64,000 nucleotides of DNA. It comes from an uncultured Bacteroidales bacterium (GTDB lineage: Bacteria; Bacteroidota; Bacteroidia; Bacteroidales; UBA932). A model generated the notes under the pieces. The model searched no databases. It was not told where the DNA came from and saw nothing but the letters and a program-made list of their open reading frames with translations. The position numbers and the translations under genes were made by a program. Numbering within the stretch: the first letter of the stretch is position 1; each line of letters opens with the position of its first letter. The stretch lies in assembly GCA_946415475.1 (NCBI GenBank), contig CAMKSQ010000003.1, forward strand, positions 34,964 to 98,963, given 5' to 3'. Positions 46,388 through 57,300 of this stretch are shown piece after piece.

Positions 46388-47473
46388 TTACTTCTTGATT
46401 ACAATGTAAGTGGGATAGTGGTCGGAGAAGCCGCCCACGAAGGCGCCACCGGAGAAGGTGCGGAACGGGGTGCCCTTGTACTGACCGCTCTGGTTGGTCA
46501 TGAAGGGTTTCGAGAATACACGTCCGTAGTATTTCTTCTTCACGATGGGCTGAATCTGGAAGGTACCCTTAGGTGCATGGGCCAGGGCCTTGTTCACCAT
46601 CACGATATCAAAGATGTTGCCCTCGCCCCGGTAGTACAGGGAGCTGTAGCCGTGCTTGATCATGATCAGGAAGGGATCAAAGAACTCATCGTCACCCTTA
46701 ACATCCTCGATGTTGTCCTTGTCTGCATGCAGATACTGGGTCATGGAGATGTCCGTGGGGTTGTCGTTCATATCGCCCATCACCACAATCTTGATGCCCG
46801 GGAACTCCTTCTGCAGCTCCATGGCGCGGTTGTAGGCAATCTCGGCGCCGCGGGGACGGAGGTCTGCGCCCTTACCGCCCAGACGGGAAGGAAGGTGGCA
46901 CACGAAGAAGGCGAACATTTCCCCGTCGATGGTGCCGCGGACCATGAGGATGTCACGGGTGCGGAAGGCATCCTTCTCCTCCTGGGTCCACTGGCTCCAG
47001 TCGATGCTGGTATTGTCGTCAAAGGTGAAAGGAATGGGCTCGGAGGCAATGTATTTGAAGATTTCCGGCCGATAGAACAACGCGCAGTCCACACCGCGGC
47101 GGTCCGGGCTGTCATAGTGCACAATCTGGTAATTGGCATCCGCGATGGCGGGCTCGTTCACCAGATCATCCAGAACGTGGCGGTTCTCTACCTCGGAGAC
47201 ACCCAGCACGGCATGCCAGGCGCCATTATCGTTCTTCATCTCCGCGATCACCTTGGCCATGTTCTGAAGCTTCTTGGTATACTTAGCCTCAGTCCACTCA
47301 TTGCCCCCGTCCGGCAGGTACTCGTAGTCGTTGTGACCCTCGTCATGGTAGGTGTCGAACAGGTTCTCCAGGTTGTAAAAACCTATCACATAGGACTTCC
47401 CGCTTTTCTGCGCCCACAGGGAGGGACTCGCTATGAGAAGCAGGACAGAAAGTGTATATAAGAACTTTTTCAT
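46388..47473 (-). CDS. Secreted endonuclease/exonuclease/phosphatase family protein
   Basis: 'VIGFYNLENLFDT', 'VLGVSEVENRHVLDDLV', 'VDCALFYRPEIF', 'KIVVMGDMNDNPTD'; signal peptide. Confidence 0.88.
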   Translation of the reverse strand: MKKFLYTLSVLLLIASPSLWAQKSGKSYVIGFYNLENLFDTYHDEGHNDYEYLPDGGNEWTEAKYTKKLQNMAKVIAEMKNDNGAWHAVLGVSEVENRHVLDDLVNEPAIADANYQIVHYDSPDRRGVDCALFYRPEIFKYIASEPIPFTFDDNTSIDWSQWTQEEKDAFRTRDILMVRGTIDGEMFAFFVCHLPSRLGGKGADLRPRGAEIAYNRAMELQKEFPGIKIVVMGDMNDNPTDISMTQYLHADKDNIEDVKGDDEFFDPFLIMIKHGYSSLYYRGEGNIFDIVMVNKALAHAPKGTFQIQPIVKKKYYGRVFSKPFMTNQSGQYKGTPFRTFSGGAFVGGFSDHYPTYIVIKK

Positions 47474-47490
47474 ACGTCTCAGTGTTATTG

Positions 47491-48672
47491 TTACTTTTTC
47501 CAGAAATCGTTGGGCTCCTCAGTTTCTATGCGCATGGCTTTCTCCGTGCCCAGCTTTTTGGCCAGGTTGGGGAAAAAGTCAATGCCGGTCTGCTCCTCCA
47601 GCTCGCTGATGGAGCAGATGTAGTCGTTACAAGCGCTACTAGGAATATTTTCGTGAGGGAAAATGAAACCCGCAGCCATATAACCATCTGTTACCGCGGC
47701 ACTATTGCTGCCTTTATACAGGAGGGCCTTGAAGTAGTGGGTAGGGATCTTCACATAGAAGCCGCTGTTGTTTCCGCTTGTCCGCTGGGATTTGTCAAAC
47801 AAACAGCCGGTTACCACGTATAGGGTGTCCGCCTGGGCAGCGAAGTTACGCACACGTCCTTCAAGGGTAAGCCAGACGCCGGAGTTGAAGTCATACGCCT
47901 GCGGAGTCTGATTGGTAGAATAGTAGGTGGAGCGATGGGCCGCCGCATTGGATGAAGCTCTGTCAGCTGCAGGAATTTGGTGACCGCGGGTCCAGCCTCC
48001 GCCATAAGAGCCATTCCCTAAAAAAGGCTGCAAATTAGCAGGTAGGCAAGGATCTATCGCTCCCCAACCATCATTTCTACTACCGTTCCCCTTGAGGGCA
48101 TTGTTGTGAGGATAGGCAACCCACAGGGACAGGTGTTCTTTATAGTCCCAGTAGCAGGACCAGTTGCGGGTGCCGCTCTTGCCCCGGTTGATGTACTTGC
48201 CGCCGGCCATGTCGTGTACCAACAGCTCCCGACCGTCGCCGGCCTTCATGGCGGGCAGTTCCAGCCAGTCCATGGGGGCAACGTCGTAGCCATAGCTGCC
48301 GCTCACGGCTTCTTCCGCCTTGGCGGCCTGCACGAGGGTGACGCGGGCTGCGGCGCCCCGGGCGGGCGTGAGCACCAGCGTTACTTCACGTACGTTCTCG
48401 GAGTCGTTGGCCGAATAGCTTACCAGGACATCGTTCTGGGAGCCGGTGCCCGAAGCGGGATTCACCGAGGCCCAGGCCGCGGCCGAGGAAGTGGAGGGAT
48501 CCTCCAGGGAGAGTGTCCACGCGCCCTGCGCCACAACGCCGACAAACACACTCCCCGCCCCCGCATTGAGCGAAGTGCTGCGCGGGTTAAGAGCCACCGA
48601 GTCCTCCTTCTGGCAGCCCGTAATGGCCACCAGAAGGATACTCAGCGCTATAAGGAGATGTTTTCTGGACAT
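47491..48672 (-). CDS. DNA/RNA non-specific endonuclease (NUC1-type) lipoprotein with N-terminal BACON-like domain
   Basis: 'WTRGHQIPAADRASSNAAAHRSTYYSTNQTPQAYDFNSGVWLTLEGRVR'; lipobox AITGC. Confidence 0.82.
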   Translation of the reverse strand: MSRKHLLIALSILLVAITGCQKEDSVALNPRSTSLNAGAGSVFVGVVAQGAWTLSLEDPSTSSAAAWASVNPASGTGSQNDVLVSYSANDSENVREVTLVLTPARGAAARVTLVQAAKAEEAVSGSYGYDVAPMDWLELPAMKAGDGRELLVHDMAGGKYINRGKSGTRNWSCYWDYKEHLSLWVAYPHNNALKGNGSRNDGWGAIDPCLPANLQPFLGNGSYGGGWTRGHQIPAADRASSNAAAHRSTYYSTNQTPQAYDFNSGVWLTLEGRVRNFAAQADTLYVVTGCLFDKSQRTSGNNSGFYVKIPTHYFKALLYKGSNSAAVTDGYMAAGFIFPHENIPSSACNDYICSISELEEQTGIDFFPNLAKKLGTEKAMRIETEEPNDFWKK

Positions 48673-48682
48673 GGGTTAACGA

Positions 48683-51600
48683 TTATTTGGCAGCGTAAGT
48701 CACTTTAAGGGAGACAATACGTACCTGATTGTCTGTAGCCGTAAAGGCAACTGAGCTGGAAGAACCTTCCCACACACCATCCTTATCATTATAAGAATAA
48801 CCTGCCGGTGCACCAGCGCCCCAGCAACCAGGGCCCTGTTTGGTAGTACCACTGGCCGTGCAGGTGAATTCAATCTTGGTAACCACGTAACCGGAAGCTG
48901 CGCTCACCGTAAAGGTTTGGCTCTTATAAATGCGTAATTCAGTTACCGCAGTACCGTTATAGTTGGAAGAGTTGGTGAAGGAAATCACATCATTCATGGC
49001 TACAGTTGCACCATTGTCGGCAGCAGCAGCTAACTGGCTCTTATCAAAAGAAACATTGTTTCCATCACCGCCACCGGGTTGGTCACCACCACCAGGCTCG
49101 TCACCGCCACCGGGTTCATCGCCACCACTAGAAGCAGTGGTAACACCGTTGAGGCTATATAGGTAGGCCTTGCCGCCTCCCTGGGTTTCGGCCGTGGTAT
49201 TGTACTTGGCCAGAGGTCCATAAAGAACCACCTCGTCTCCAACAGCCACCTCGGCATTGCCTTCCACCCACTTCTTGCCCTCCAGGTATTCGACCTGATA
49301 GGCCTCGAAGCTGGCGTCGCTGGTCGTACCGTCATCCGTGATGAAGAAGACTGCACGGTTGTTATTGGCTATAGCGTAGTTGTAGTTGATCTTCTGGACC
49401 TTACCCTTTACATAATACTTGGTTTCGCCAGTGTTGTTGTTACCCTCAATATTAGCCATTATCCAAGCATGGGCCTCACTGGCAGTAAAAGCAGTCTCAA
49501 GCGTAAGACCATCATTGCCAGCGGGCTCGTCACCGCCACCCTGACCATCCGTGTATTCAAGGATGGCTGCATCTACAACTTCATGCTGGCTCTTGTTTGC
49601 ATAATAGTCATACTTGCCAGCAATAGTGATGGTGCCTCCGTCCTTGATCTTGTTCTTCCACTCATCCGTCTTGTAGGCAGCAAGCACGCTATACACATAG
49701 ATGGTGCCCGATGCGTCCGTAAGGTCGAAGCTGCAATAAGTAGGATTGAACTTAGATACCGTACCGGTGAGCTTGTAGTACGTACTCTTGTCTGCAAGCT
49801 GGATGAATTCCGCAACAGTCTTAGACGCAGCGGTGCTATAGTCATCTCCGCCGCCTTCTCCATCCGTGTACTCAAGGATAGCGGCATCTACAACTTCATG
49901 CTGGCTCTTGTTTGCATAATATTCATACTTACCAGCAATAGTGATGGTGCCTCCGTCCTTGATCTTGTTCTTCCACTCATCCGTCTTGTAGGCAGCAAGC
50001 ACGCTATACACATAGATGGTGCCCGATGCGTCCGTAAGGTCGAAGCTGCAATAAGTAGGATTGAACTTAGATACCGTACCGGTGAGCTTGTAGTACGTAC
50101 TCTTGTCTGCAAGCTGGATGAATTCCGCAACAGTCTTAGACGCAGCGGTGCTATAGTCATCTCCGCCGCCTTCTCCATCCGTGTACTCAAGGATAGCGGC
50201 ATCTACAACTTCATGCTGGCTCTTGTTTGCATAATATTCATACTTACCAGCAATAGTGATGGTGCCTCCGTCCTTGATCTTGTTCTTCCACTCATCCGTC
50301 TTGTAGGCAGCAAGCACGCTATACACATAGATGGTGCCCGATGCGTCCGTAAGGTCGAAGCTGCAATAAGTAGGATTGAACTTAGATACCGTACCGGTGA
50401 GCTTGTAGTACGTACTCTTGTCTGCAAGCTGGATGAATTCCGCAACAGTCTTAGACGCAGCGGTGCTATAGTCATCTCCGCCGCCTTCTCCATCCGTGTA
50501 CTCAAGGATAGCGGCATCTACAACTTCATGCTGGCTCTTGTTTGCATAATATTCATACTTACCAGCAATAGTGATGGTGCCTCCGTCCTTGATCTTGTTC
50601 TTCCACTCATCCGTCTTGTAGGCAGCAAGCACGCTATACACATAGATGGTGCCCGATGCGTCCGTAAGGTCGAAGCTGCAATAAGTAGGATTGAACTTAG
50701 ATACCGTACCGGTGAGCTTGTAGTACGTACTCTTGTCTGCAAGCTGGATGAATTCCGCAACGGTCTTTGCCTCAGCTTTGCTGTAGTCTTCGTCGCCACC
50801 TTCACCATCCGAATATTCAAGGATGGCGGCGTTTACAACCTCATGTTGACTCTTGGCAGAATAATATTCGTACTTACCGGCAATGGTGATGGTGCCACCA
50901 TTCTTAATCTTGTTCTTCCATTCATCCGTCTTATATTCATCAAGTACGCTATAAACATAGATGGTACCGGATGCGTCCGTAAGATCGAAGCTGAAATAGT
51001 TAGAACTGAACTTGGAGACCTTACCGGTGAGTTTATAGTACGTACTCTCGTCTGCAAGCTCAATGAATTCCGCAACGGTCTTTGCCTCCGCTTTGGTATA
51101 GTCATCGTCGCCGGGCGCGCCGCCTTCGCTCTTTCCATTGAGACTATAGATGAAGCTGCCGCCCTTGCTCACGGTTTCAGGCGTGTTGCCCTTGAAGTTA
51201 ACCACCTTACCGCAGATAATCACTTCGTCGCCTTGTTTAACTTCGGTGTCGCCGCTCTTCCACTTACGGTTGCCCAGATAGTAAGTCTGGTATACATAGA
51301 AGCTTTCGCCGCCGTCTTCATCGACCACATAGAATGTTGCATTGCCATAGGTGCCGCTAGCCTCGAAGGTGGTGGACACCTCGGAGATCTTGCCCTCGAA
51401 GAAGATATTCTTCTCGCTGGCTTGATCGGCGGGGAGGGAACGGGTATACTCCAAGACTCCCGCTACGTTGAACGGATTCTCCAGGGTACCGTCGCCATTG
51501 TCGATCTCGCCTTCCGGACCTGCCTGCTCGATGGTGAGGGAGGCACGGGCAAAGCCGATGGTAAACACGATGGTGGCAGAACGGTTGTACTCGGTGTTCT

Positions 51601-51862
51601 GCGCGACAGTAATTTTAACAGGCTGGGCCTCTACTGCGGCCTTGCCGGAGGTTGCGCTGAGGGCGACCCATTCCGGGACACCGCTTACAGCCCAGTCACG
51701 GGTGGCCGTGACATTTAAGGTCTGGGAGCCACCGGCGGCCTCAAACGCAAGCGTTGTTTGGTCCAAAGCCAGTTTGGCAGGGCCCAGGTCCACTTCTTTG
51801 TTACAGCCGACGAGCATTGCTGCGCCAGCCACAACTGCCATAAAGAGGTTTCTGAGTTTCAT
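48683..51862 (-). CDS. Surface lipoprotein: BACON-like domain plus tandem OB-fold-like repeats
   Basis: 1059 aa; lipobox LVGC; five tandem ~105-aa repeats 'AKTVAEFIQLADKSTYYKLTGTVSKFNPTYCSFDLTDASGTIYVYSVLAAYKTDEWKNKIKDGGTITIAGKYEYY'. Confidence 0.8.
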   Translation of the reverse strand: MKLRNLFMAVVAGAAMLVGCNKEVDLGPAKLALDQTTLAFEAAGGSQTLNVTATRDWAVSGVPEWVALSATSGKAAVEAQPVKITVAQNTEYNRSATIVFTIGFARASLTIEQAGPEGEIDNGDGTLENPFNVAGVLEYTRSLPADQASEKNIFFEGKISEVSTTFEASGTYGNATFYVVDEDGGESFYVYQTYYLGNRKWKSGDTEVKQGDEVIICGKVVNFKGNTPETVSKGGSFIYSLNGKSEGGAPGDDDYTKAEAKTVAEFIELADESTYYKLTGKVSKFSSNYFSFDLTDASGTIYVYSVLDEYKTDEWKNKIKNGGTITIAGKYEYYSAKSQHEVVNAAILEYSDGEGGDEDYSKAEAKTVAEFIQLADKSTYYKLTGTVSKFNPTYCSFDLTDASGTIYVYSVLAAYKTDEWKNKIKDGGTITIAGKYEYYANKSQHEVVDAAILEYTDGEGGGDDYSTAASKTVAEFIQLADKSTYYKLTGTVSKFNPTYCSFDLTDASGTIYVYSVLAAYKTDEWKNKIKDGGTITIAGKYEYYANKSQHEVVDAAILEYTDGEGGGDDYSTAASKTVAEFIQLADKSTYYKLTGTVSKFNPTYCSFDLTDASGTIYVYSVLAAYKTDEWKNKIKDGGTITIAGKYEYYANKSQHEVVDAAILEYTDGEGGGDDYSTAASKTVAEFIQLADKSTYYKLTGTVSKFNPTYCSFDLTDASGTIYVYSVLAAYKTDEWKNKIKDGGTITIAGKYDYYANKSQHEVVDAAILEYTDGQGGGDEPAGNDGLTLETAFTASEAHAWIMANIEGNNNTGETKYYVKGKVQKINYNYAIANNNRAVFFITDDGTTSDASFEAYQVEYLEGKKWVEGNAEVAVGDEVVLYGPLAKYNTTAETQGGGKAYLYSLNGVTTASSGGDEPGGGDEPGGGDQPGGGDGNNVSFDKSQLAAAADNGATVAMNDVISFTNSSNYNGTAVTELRIYKSQTFTVSAASGYVVTKIEFTCTASGTTKQGPGCWGAGAPAGYSYNDKDGVWEGSSSSVAFTATDNQVRIVSLKVTYAAK
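49573..51147 (-). repeat. 315-bp tandem coding repeat array (~5 copies)
   Basis: Units at 49573-49887, 49888-50202, 50203-50517, 50518-50832 near-identical (two give identical 104-aa off-frame ORFs); fifth, 50833-51147, diverged. Confidence 0.92.
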
Positions 51863-51907
51863 ACGGTTATTATTAAAAATAGTTATTAATGCTTATGTGC
51901 TGAAATA

Positions 51908-51940
51908 CAAATATACAACAATTTTCTTTCTATACAACAA
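51908..51940 (-). promoter_or_regulatory. Bacteroides-type promoter for the OB-repeat/nuclease genes
   Basis: Minus strand TTGTTG (51935-51940) - N19 - TATATTTG (51908-51915). Confidence 0.6.
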
Positions 51941-51980
51941 AAAAGCCCGGGACTCTCAAGGAGCCTCGGGCTTTTATTTA
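51940..51980. terminator. Rho-independent terminator, probably bidirectional
   Basis: AAAAAAGCCCGGGACTCTCAAGGAGCCTCGGGCTTTTATTT. Confidence 0.75.
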
Positions 51981-51996
51981 AAGAAGGGAGAACCTG

Positions 51997-54372
51997 TTAG
52001 TTGGCAGGAATGTGCTCTGCAACCCAGGCCTTCTTGTTGGCAGTCTCGTAGGTGGTGTTGTATTTGGTCAGCTGACCCTTGACAATCACTTTGTCACCCA
52101 CAGCCGGCTGAGGATTGCCCTCGACCCACTTATTCTCAAAGCCACCCCAATACACACCGTAGCACTCAAAGTCCTTGGTGGGCTCGGTGGTGCTCTTCTT
52201 GTCGGCGGACACACCATGGGCCACACCGTCATCTGAAATCCAGAAGGTACCGGTGCCATAATTGGCGCTAAACTCGTAAAGGATAGCGGAAACGACACCG
52301 CCTACGCAAACGTCCGGGAAATCAGGAGCGGCAGTACCAGCCTCAGCAGCTGCAGCCTTGACGGCCTCGACGGCGTCGATATAGGCCTCAGCACCGGCCA
52401 CGTTGAACGGAGCGTTCATGTTGCCCAGACCATTCGTGAAGGAGTCCAGGCCATTGACACCGGCCACCCAAGCATTCTTGCTGGAAGTCTCGGCGACGCC
52501 GTTGTACACGGTGGTCTTACCACAGACAAGGACGTAATCGCCAACCTCAAGCTGGCCATAGCCTTCTGCCCATTGCATCCCGGGGCCGAACCAGTACACG
52601 CTGTAGCACTCAAAGTCCTTGGTGGGCTCGGTTGTGCTCTTCTTATCCTCGGAGACGCCATAGGCAACGCCGTCGTCGGAAATCCAGAAGGTACCGGTGC
52701 CATAGCTGGCGCTGAAGTCGTAAAGGATGGCGGACACACGTCCGGCGATATATACGTTCTCGTCCAGCGTAGTGCCTCCCAGCAGGAGAGCGGCAATCTC
52801 AGAAGGAGTGTAAGGATTGGTCATCGTACCCTTCGGGTTATCCACATACTCCACAATCTTGGTGGCGATGATGTTCACGAACTTACCACCGCTGGACAGG
52901 CCGTTGAAGAAACCGGTAACGGTGATCTTCTTGCCGTCGAAGGAAGCGGCGTTAAGCGCCTCCACAGGATACACGATGGAACCCTGCTTGGTGGCGGTGT
53001 CCACACCGTCGAAGGCGATGTTCAGGTAGTTGCCGGAAACGGTGAGCGTGCCGGTGAACTTGATGTAGTCGGCCTCGGCGGCGGTATATTCGGCAATGAT
53101 GGGCGTGATGTCGGCGGCTTCCGGATAAGTTACCGGATTGCCTTCGCTGTCCACGAAGATGTCGGTCAGGTCCTTGAGTTCCGGAACACCGTTGTAGGTG
53201 GTCTTCGTGGCACCAAGGCTTACGCCGTCGCCGAGCTTGAGGGCAGCGGCAGCGTCACCGTAAGCGTAGATGGCGCTTTCGCCATCGGAGAGCACGGCAC
53301 CCTTGGTGGTAAGTGCGACAACCACGGTGCTGGGCAGGAGTTTCACCATAGAACCATCCTCCATGGCGATAACCTCGCTCACGGTGGAACCGGTAGCCTC
53401 AATGCCCTTCTGGGTGATGGCCACGGTCTTGAGGGCGGTAGGGCCCTGGATCAGGATGGTAGCGGTGCGCTCGGCGGTCTTGAAGTTTTCGTCGGCGTGC
53501 AGGATGTAACTGCCGTCGGTTTCAACGCCGGCAATCTGCAGCCATTCGGAATCGCAATTGAGCAGCAGCGGGCTTTCCTTGGCGGTTACCGTCATGTGGA
53601 AAGTGGTGTCGATAGCAGGGAGCTTCTCAAAGTCGAAGGGCGCTACGTCAATGAGGGACTTGGTGATGGAAACCACATAAGCGGTCTTTTCCTTGGTCTC
53701 CGGAGTGCCCTTGTAGTCCATAATCTGACCTTCGATGACAAGTTCATCACCGATGCCGAATTCATCGCCCTTGGTGAACTGCTGATTGTCCAGCCAGTAG
53801 CCACGGTAAACCTGAAGCCAGTTGTAGTCAGCCTTGGAAGAGCCGCTCATGGAACCGTCATCGGACAGATAATAGGTAGCATTACCGTACTGGGTGCTGA
53901 TCTCAGTGATTTTACAGACGATACCCTTGATACGGAAGGTACCGGGGGCTACCTCGCCATCACCGAGCGGACGGATAATATCCAAAGCTTCGGCCACGGA
54001 CATCACCACGGGCTCCGGCTTTTCGCCAGCTTCCTGAGTAACCTTGATGATCTGTTTCTGGCCATTGCAGATTACATAAATCTCAGTCTCGTTACCTTCC
54101 TCATCGGGCAGGGTTGCGAGCATGACTTCAGACGTTCCGGCAGCACCGGATTCAGGGGAAACGGCCAGCCACTCTTCATCGTCCTCGGAGATTTCGATGG
54201 TCCAGTTGGCAGTAGTAGTGAGCTTGATGGTCTGGGTACCGCCTTCCTTGGGGAACGTCACGAAGGACTTGTCCACCTTGATCTCGCTCAGGTAGTGATC
54301 GGCTTCTTTCTCGCAGGCGCTGAAAAGTGTGACGCCGGCAAGCAGGGATGCAATGATATATTTGAGTTTCAT
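51997..54372 (-). CDS. BACON-like and OB-fold-domain surface lipoprotein
   Basis: Lipobox LFSAC; two similar domains 'VSAILYDFSASYGTGTFWISDDGVAYGVSEDKKSTTEPTKDFECYSVYW' and 'VSAILYEFSANYGTGTFWISDDGVAHGVSADKKSTTEPTKDFECYGVYW'. Confidence 0.75.
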   Translation of the reverse strand: MKLKYIIASLLAGVTLFSACEKEADHYLSEIKVDKSFVTFPKEGGTQTIKLTTTANWTIEISEDDEEWLAVSPESGAAGTSEVMLATLPDEEGNETEIYVICNGQKQIIKVTQEAGEKPEPVVMSVAEALDIIRPLGDGEVAPGTFRIKGIVCKITEISTQYGNATYYLSDDGSMSGSSKADYNWLQVYRGYWLDNQQFTKGDEFGIGDELVIEGQIMDYKGTPETKEKTAYVVSITKSLIDVAPFDFEKLPAIDTTFHMTVTAKESPLLLNCDSEWLQIAGVETDGSYILHADENFKTAERTATILIQGPTALKTVAITQKGIEATGSTVSEVIAMEDGSMVKLLPSTVVVALTTKGAVLSDGESAIYAYGDAAAALKLGDGVSLGATKTTYNGVPELKDLTDIFVDSEGNPVTYPEAADITPIIAEYTAAEADYIKFTGTLTVSGNYLNIAFDGVDTATKQGSIVYPVEALNAASFDGKKITVTGFFNGLSSGGKFVNIIATKIVEYVDNPKGTMTNPYTPSEIAALLLGGTTLDENVYIAGRVSAILYDFSASYGTGTFWISDDGVAYGVSEDKKSTTEPTKDFECYSVYWFGPGMQWAEGYGQLEVGDYVLVCGKTTVYNGVAETSSKNAWVAGVNGLDSFTNGLGNMNAPFNVAGAEAYIDAVEAVKAAAAEAGTAAPDFPDVCVGGVVSAILYEFSANYGTGTFWISDDGVAHGVSADKKSTTEPTKDFECYGVYWGGFENKWVEGNPQPAVGDKVIVKGQLTKYNTTYETANKKAWVAEHIPAN

Positions 54373-54390
54373 AAGATTGCCGATAGAAGA

Positions 54391-57300
54391 TTAGTTAAAC
54401 ATGTACTTGATACCGATAGAAGCATACCAGCACTGGCCCAGGCTGTGGTAAGGGACGAAGGTCTGGGTGCTGCCGTTGATGACAGAAGGAGTGGAGAAGG
54501 TGGCATAACCATCGGCGTCGTATCCTTCGTATTTGAGGATTCTGGCCTCGGAACCGATCTTAGGATTCAGGTATTTGGCCACGCCCCAGCTGCTGTTGAA
54601 CAGGTTCAGGAGGTTCTTCACATCCAGGCTGAGCTGCAGGGTGTTCTTGTTCTGGCCACACTTAATCACGAAGTCGTGCTTGTAGCTGAAGTCCAGGCGA
54701 TGCAGCCAAGGGGAATACACGCTGTAAGCCTCGGCATACTGGCCCTGGTGGGAGCTCAGGTAAGGATCGTTGTGAACATAATCCATGAAGCGGTCGCGGT
54801 CGTCGTTGGAGGCGAAGCGGAACTCGTTGGCGGCAACCTGCTTGTCCGTAGGAATGTAAACAGCGTCATAGTTGTAACCGTCACCATTCATGTCGTTGGT
54901 GGTCATGAAGGAGTAGTTGTAACCGCCTCTGGAGGCCTCATAGATGAGGGAATAGTGGTTACCACCCTTGTCATGAGCCGTAGCGGAAGCCACGATACGG
55001 TCCGGAGTCACATACTGGGAGTTGTGCAGCGGAATGTAGTTGGGGCCTTCGGAAGTGGGCACATAGGTGAAAGCGGATTCAGCGGCGGAACCGGGCATAC
55101 CGGTTACTTCCTTGCTCACGGTGTGGGTGTAAGCGGCCATGAGGCTGATCCACTCCGCGGGCTGCATGTTCATGGTTACGTTGGCGCTCCAGCCATAGCC
55201 CTTGCTGGTGTTCTCCAGCATGAAGGCAGAGATCTGCTTGGCCTTACCATCTACCTCGTTGCTTACACGGTAAGCACCGGCAGGATACATCGGGCGGTTG
55301 TCGGCGCCGTTGAAGCGGGTGAAACCACCTACGTTCACCATGCTCCAGTCGGAGATGGACACAGCGTTGACAGTCTTGTTGAAGATACCTTCAGCCGTGA
55401 TGCTGAACGGGAAGGAAGTCGGGAAGCTATAGTCGATAGCCAGGGAGGTCTTCCAGACCTGCGGCATCTTGAAGGCAGGGTCTACTGCGGAGATGGAGGA
55501 AGGAACGGTGCCGTCCTCAGGCTTTACGGTAGTGGGATAACCCATGCTCGCGAGTTTGCTCAGGAGGGCATCCACCGTGGGCTTGCCGTCACCATTGGTG
55601 ATGAGGCCGGCGAACTGGGCCATATCCACACCCTTGCCAGCGTTAAGCTGGGCCTGATACTGCACCAGACCACCGTTGGTGGGCATGTTGGTGAAGAACA
55701 CCAGCGGCAGACGGCCGCTGAACAGACCGGTACCACCACGTACTTTCAGGCTCTTGTTGCCCAGCACGTCCCAGGTGAAACCGATACGAGGGGAAACGGT
55801 AATGCTGGAGTTGGGCCATCTACCGGTGTCGATATGGGTTTCCTGATAGTTCTTGGCCTTAGGATAGAAGGTGAGTTCCTTGATGGCAGCGTTGGTGAGC
55901 AGGTCCTTGTTGTCGAAGAACAGGCCGTCCAGACGCAGGCCATAGGTGAGTTTGAAACGGTCGGTGGCGTTCCACTCGTCCTGGGCGTAGATACCGGCCC
56001 TATGGAACTGCACACGGGCTGCAGGAGCCTTTTCGCCGTCGTAACCATAGGTAAGGCACACGACCTCGGGGGTGGAGTTGAACAGTGCAGCGGCATTCAG
56101 GGAACCGTTGGCATTGTACATGTCGTCCGTGAGGTTGAAGCGATAGTAACCGGAACCGTTACGCATGTACTGGTTGTCGGCCATCTGATACTCATAGCTG
56201 AGACCAGCGGTGAGTTTGTGGTTACCAAGGTACCAGGTGAGGTCATCCTTCACGTTGGCGATGGTGTTGTGCACGGCGTTGTTCCAGGTGAAGAGTTCAT
56301 AACCCAGGGCCATGTAGTTGTCATCGTCCTTGGTGATGTCGATGAAGGGGAACTCGGCGGAGTTGGTGCCGCGGACATCGTCCAGCTTGGAGAAGGTGAA
56401 CAGGAACTGGTTGGACATGTTGTCCGTCAGACGGCTGTTCAGATCCAGAGACCAGGTGCTCACCAGGTTCTTCATGGAGTACATGGAGTTGGCGAAGGAC
56501 ATGGAGTAGTCCGACATACGGGCGTGGCTCATACGGGTACCGCCGTCCATGGAGGTGGCGTTAGGAGACTGCCAGTACTTGTTCTGCGTATAGTTGTAAC
56601 GCAGGGCCAGGTGATGGTTGTTGGTGATGTTCCAGTCCAGACGGGCCAGGACCTTGATGTTATTCTCGTTGGCAGGGAAATCGGTGTAGGAACCGGTGTC
56701 ATAGCCATATGTGTCAGCCACATAGTCCTTCACAGCCTGCAGGTCTGCCAGCTTGGTGCGGGACAGATACTTGTTGGCATCGCCGACGCCATCCTCGGAG
56801 CCTTTCCAACGGTTCACGATGGAAGGGATCTGGATGTACTCGAAGTTGACGAAGAAGAAGAGCTTGTTCTTGATGATGGGGCCGCCGAACGTCATACCAT
56901 AAGTAGTGCTGCGGTTCTTGTCGCGGGCACCGGGGATTTGCTCGCCGTCAACGGCGTCACCCTGCATGTTCTCGTTCTTATGATAAACATAAGCGGAACC
57001 CTTGAATTTGTTGGTACCGGACTTGGTGATAGCGTTGACACCACCGCCGATGAAGTTGGTCTGGCGGACATCGAAGGGGCTGATCACCACCTGCATTTCC
57101 TCAATGGCGTCGATAGAGATAGGGTTACCGCCACCAGGAAGGCTGGAGCTAAGACCGAAGTTGTTGTTGAAGTTGGCACCGTCAACGGTGAAGTTGGCAG
57201 TACGGCCGTCGGAACCGGCGAAGCTCATGCCGTTACCACCGTACGGGGACAGGCGGGTAACGTCGGTAATGCTACGGCTGACCGTAGGGAGGGAGGTGAT

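Noticed and set aside
43452-46409. 985-aa plus-strand ORF
   Set aside because: Antisense shadow of a TonB-dependent receptor gene; no recognisable domain.
49469-51718. 749-aa plus-strand repetitive ORF
   Set aside because: Antisense of the OB-repeat lipoprotein; its repeats only mirror the sense-strand 315-bp repeats.
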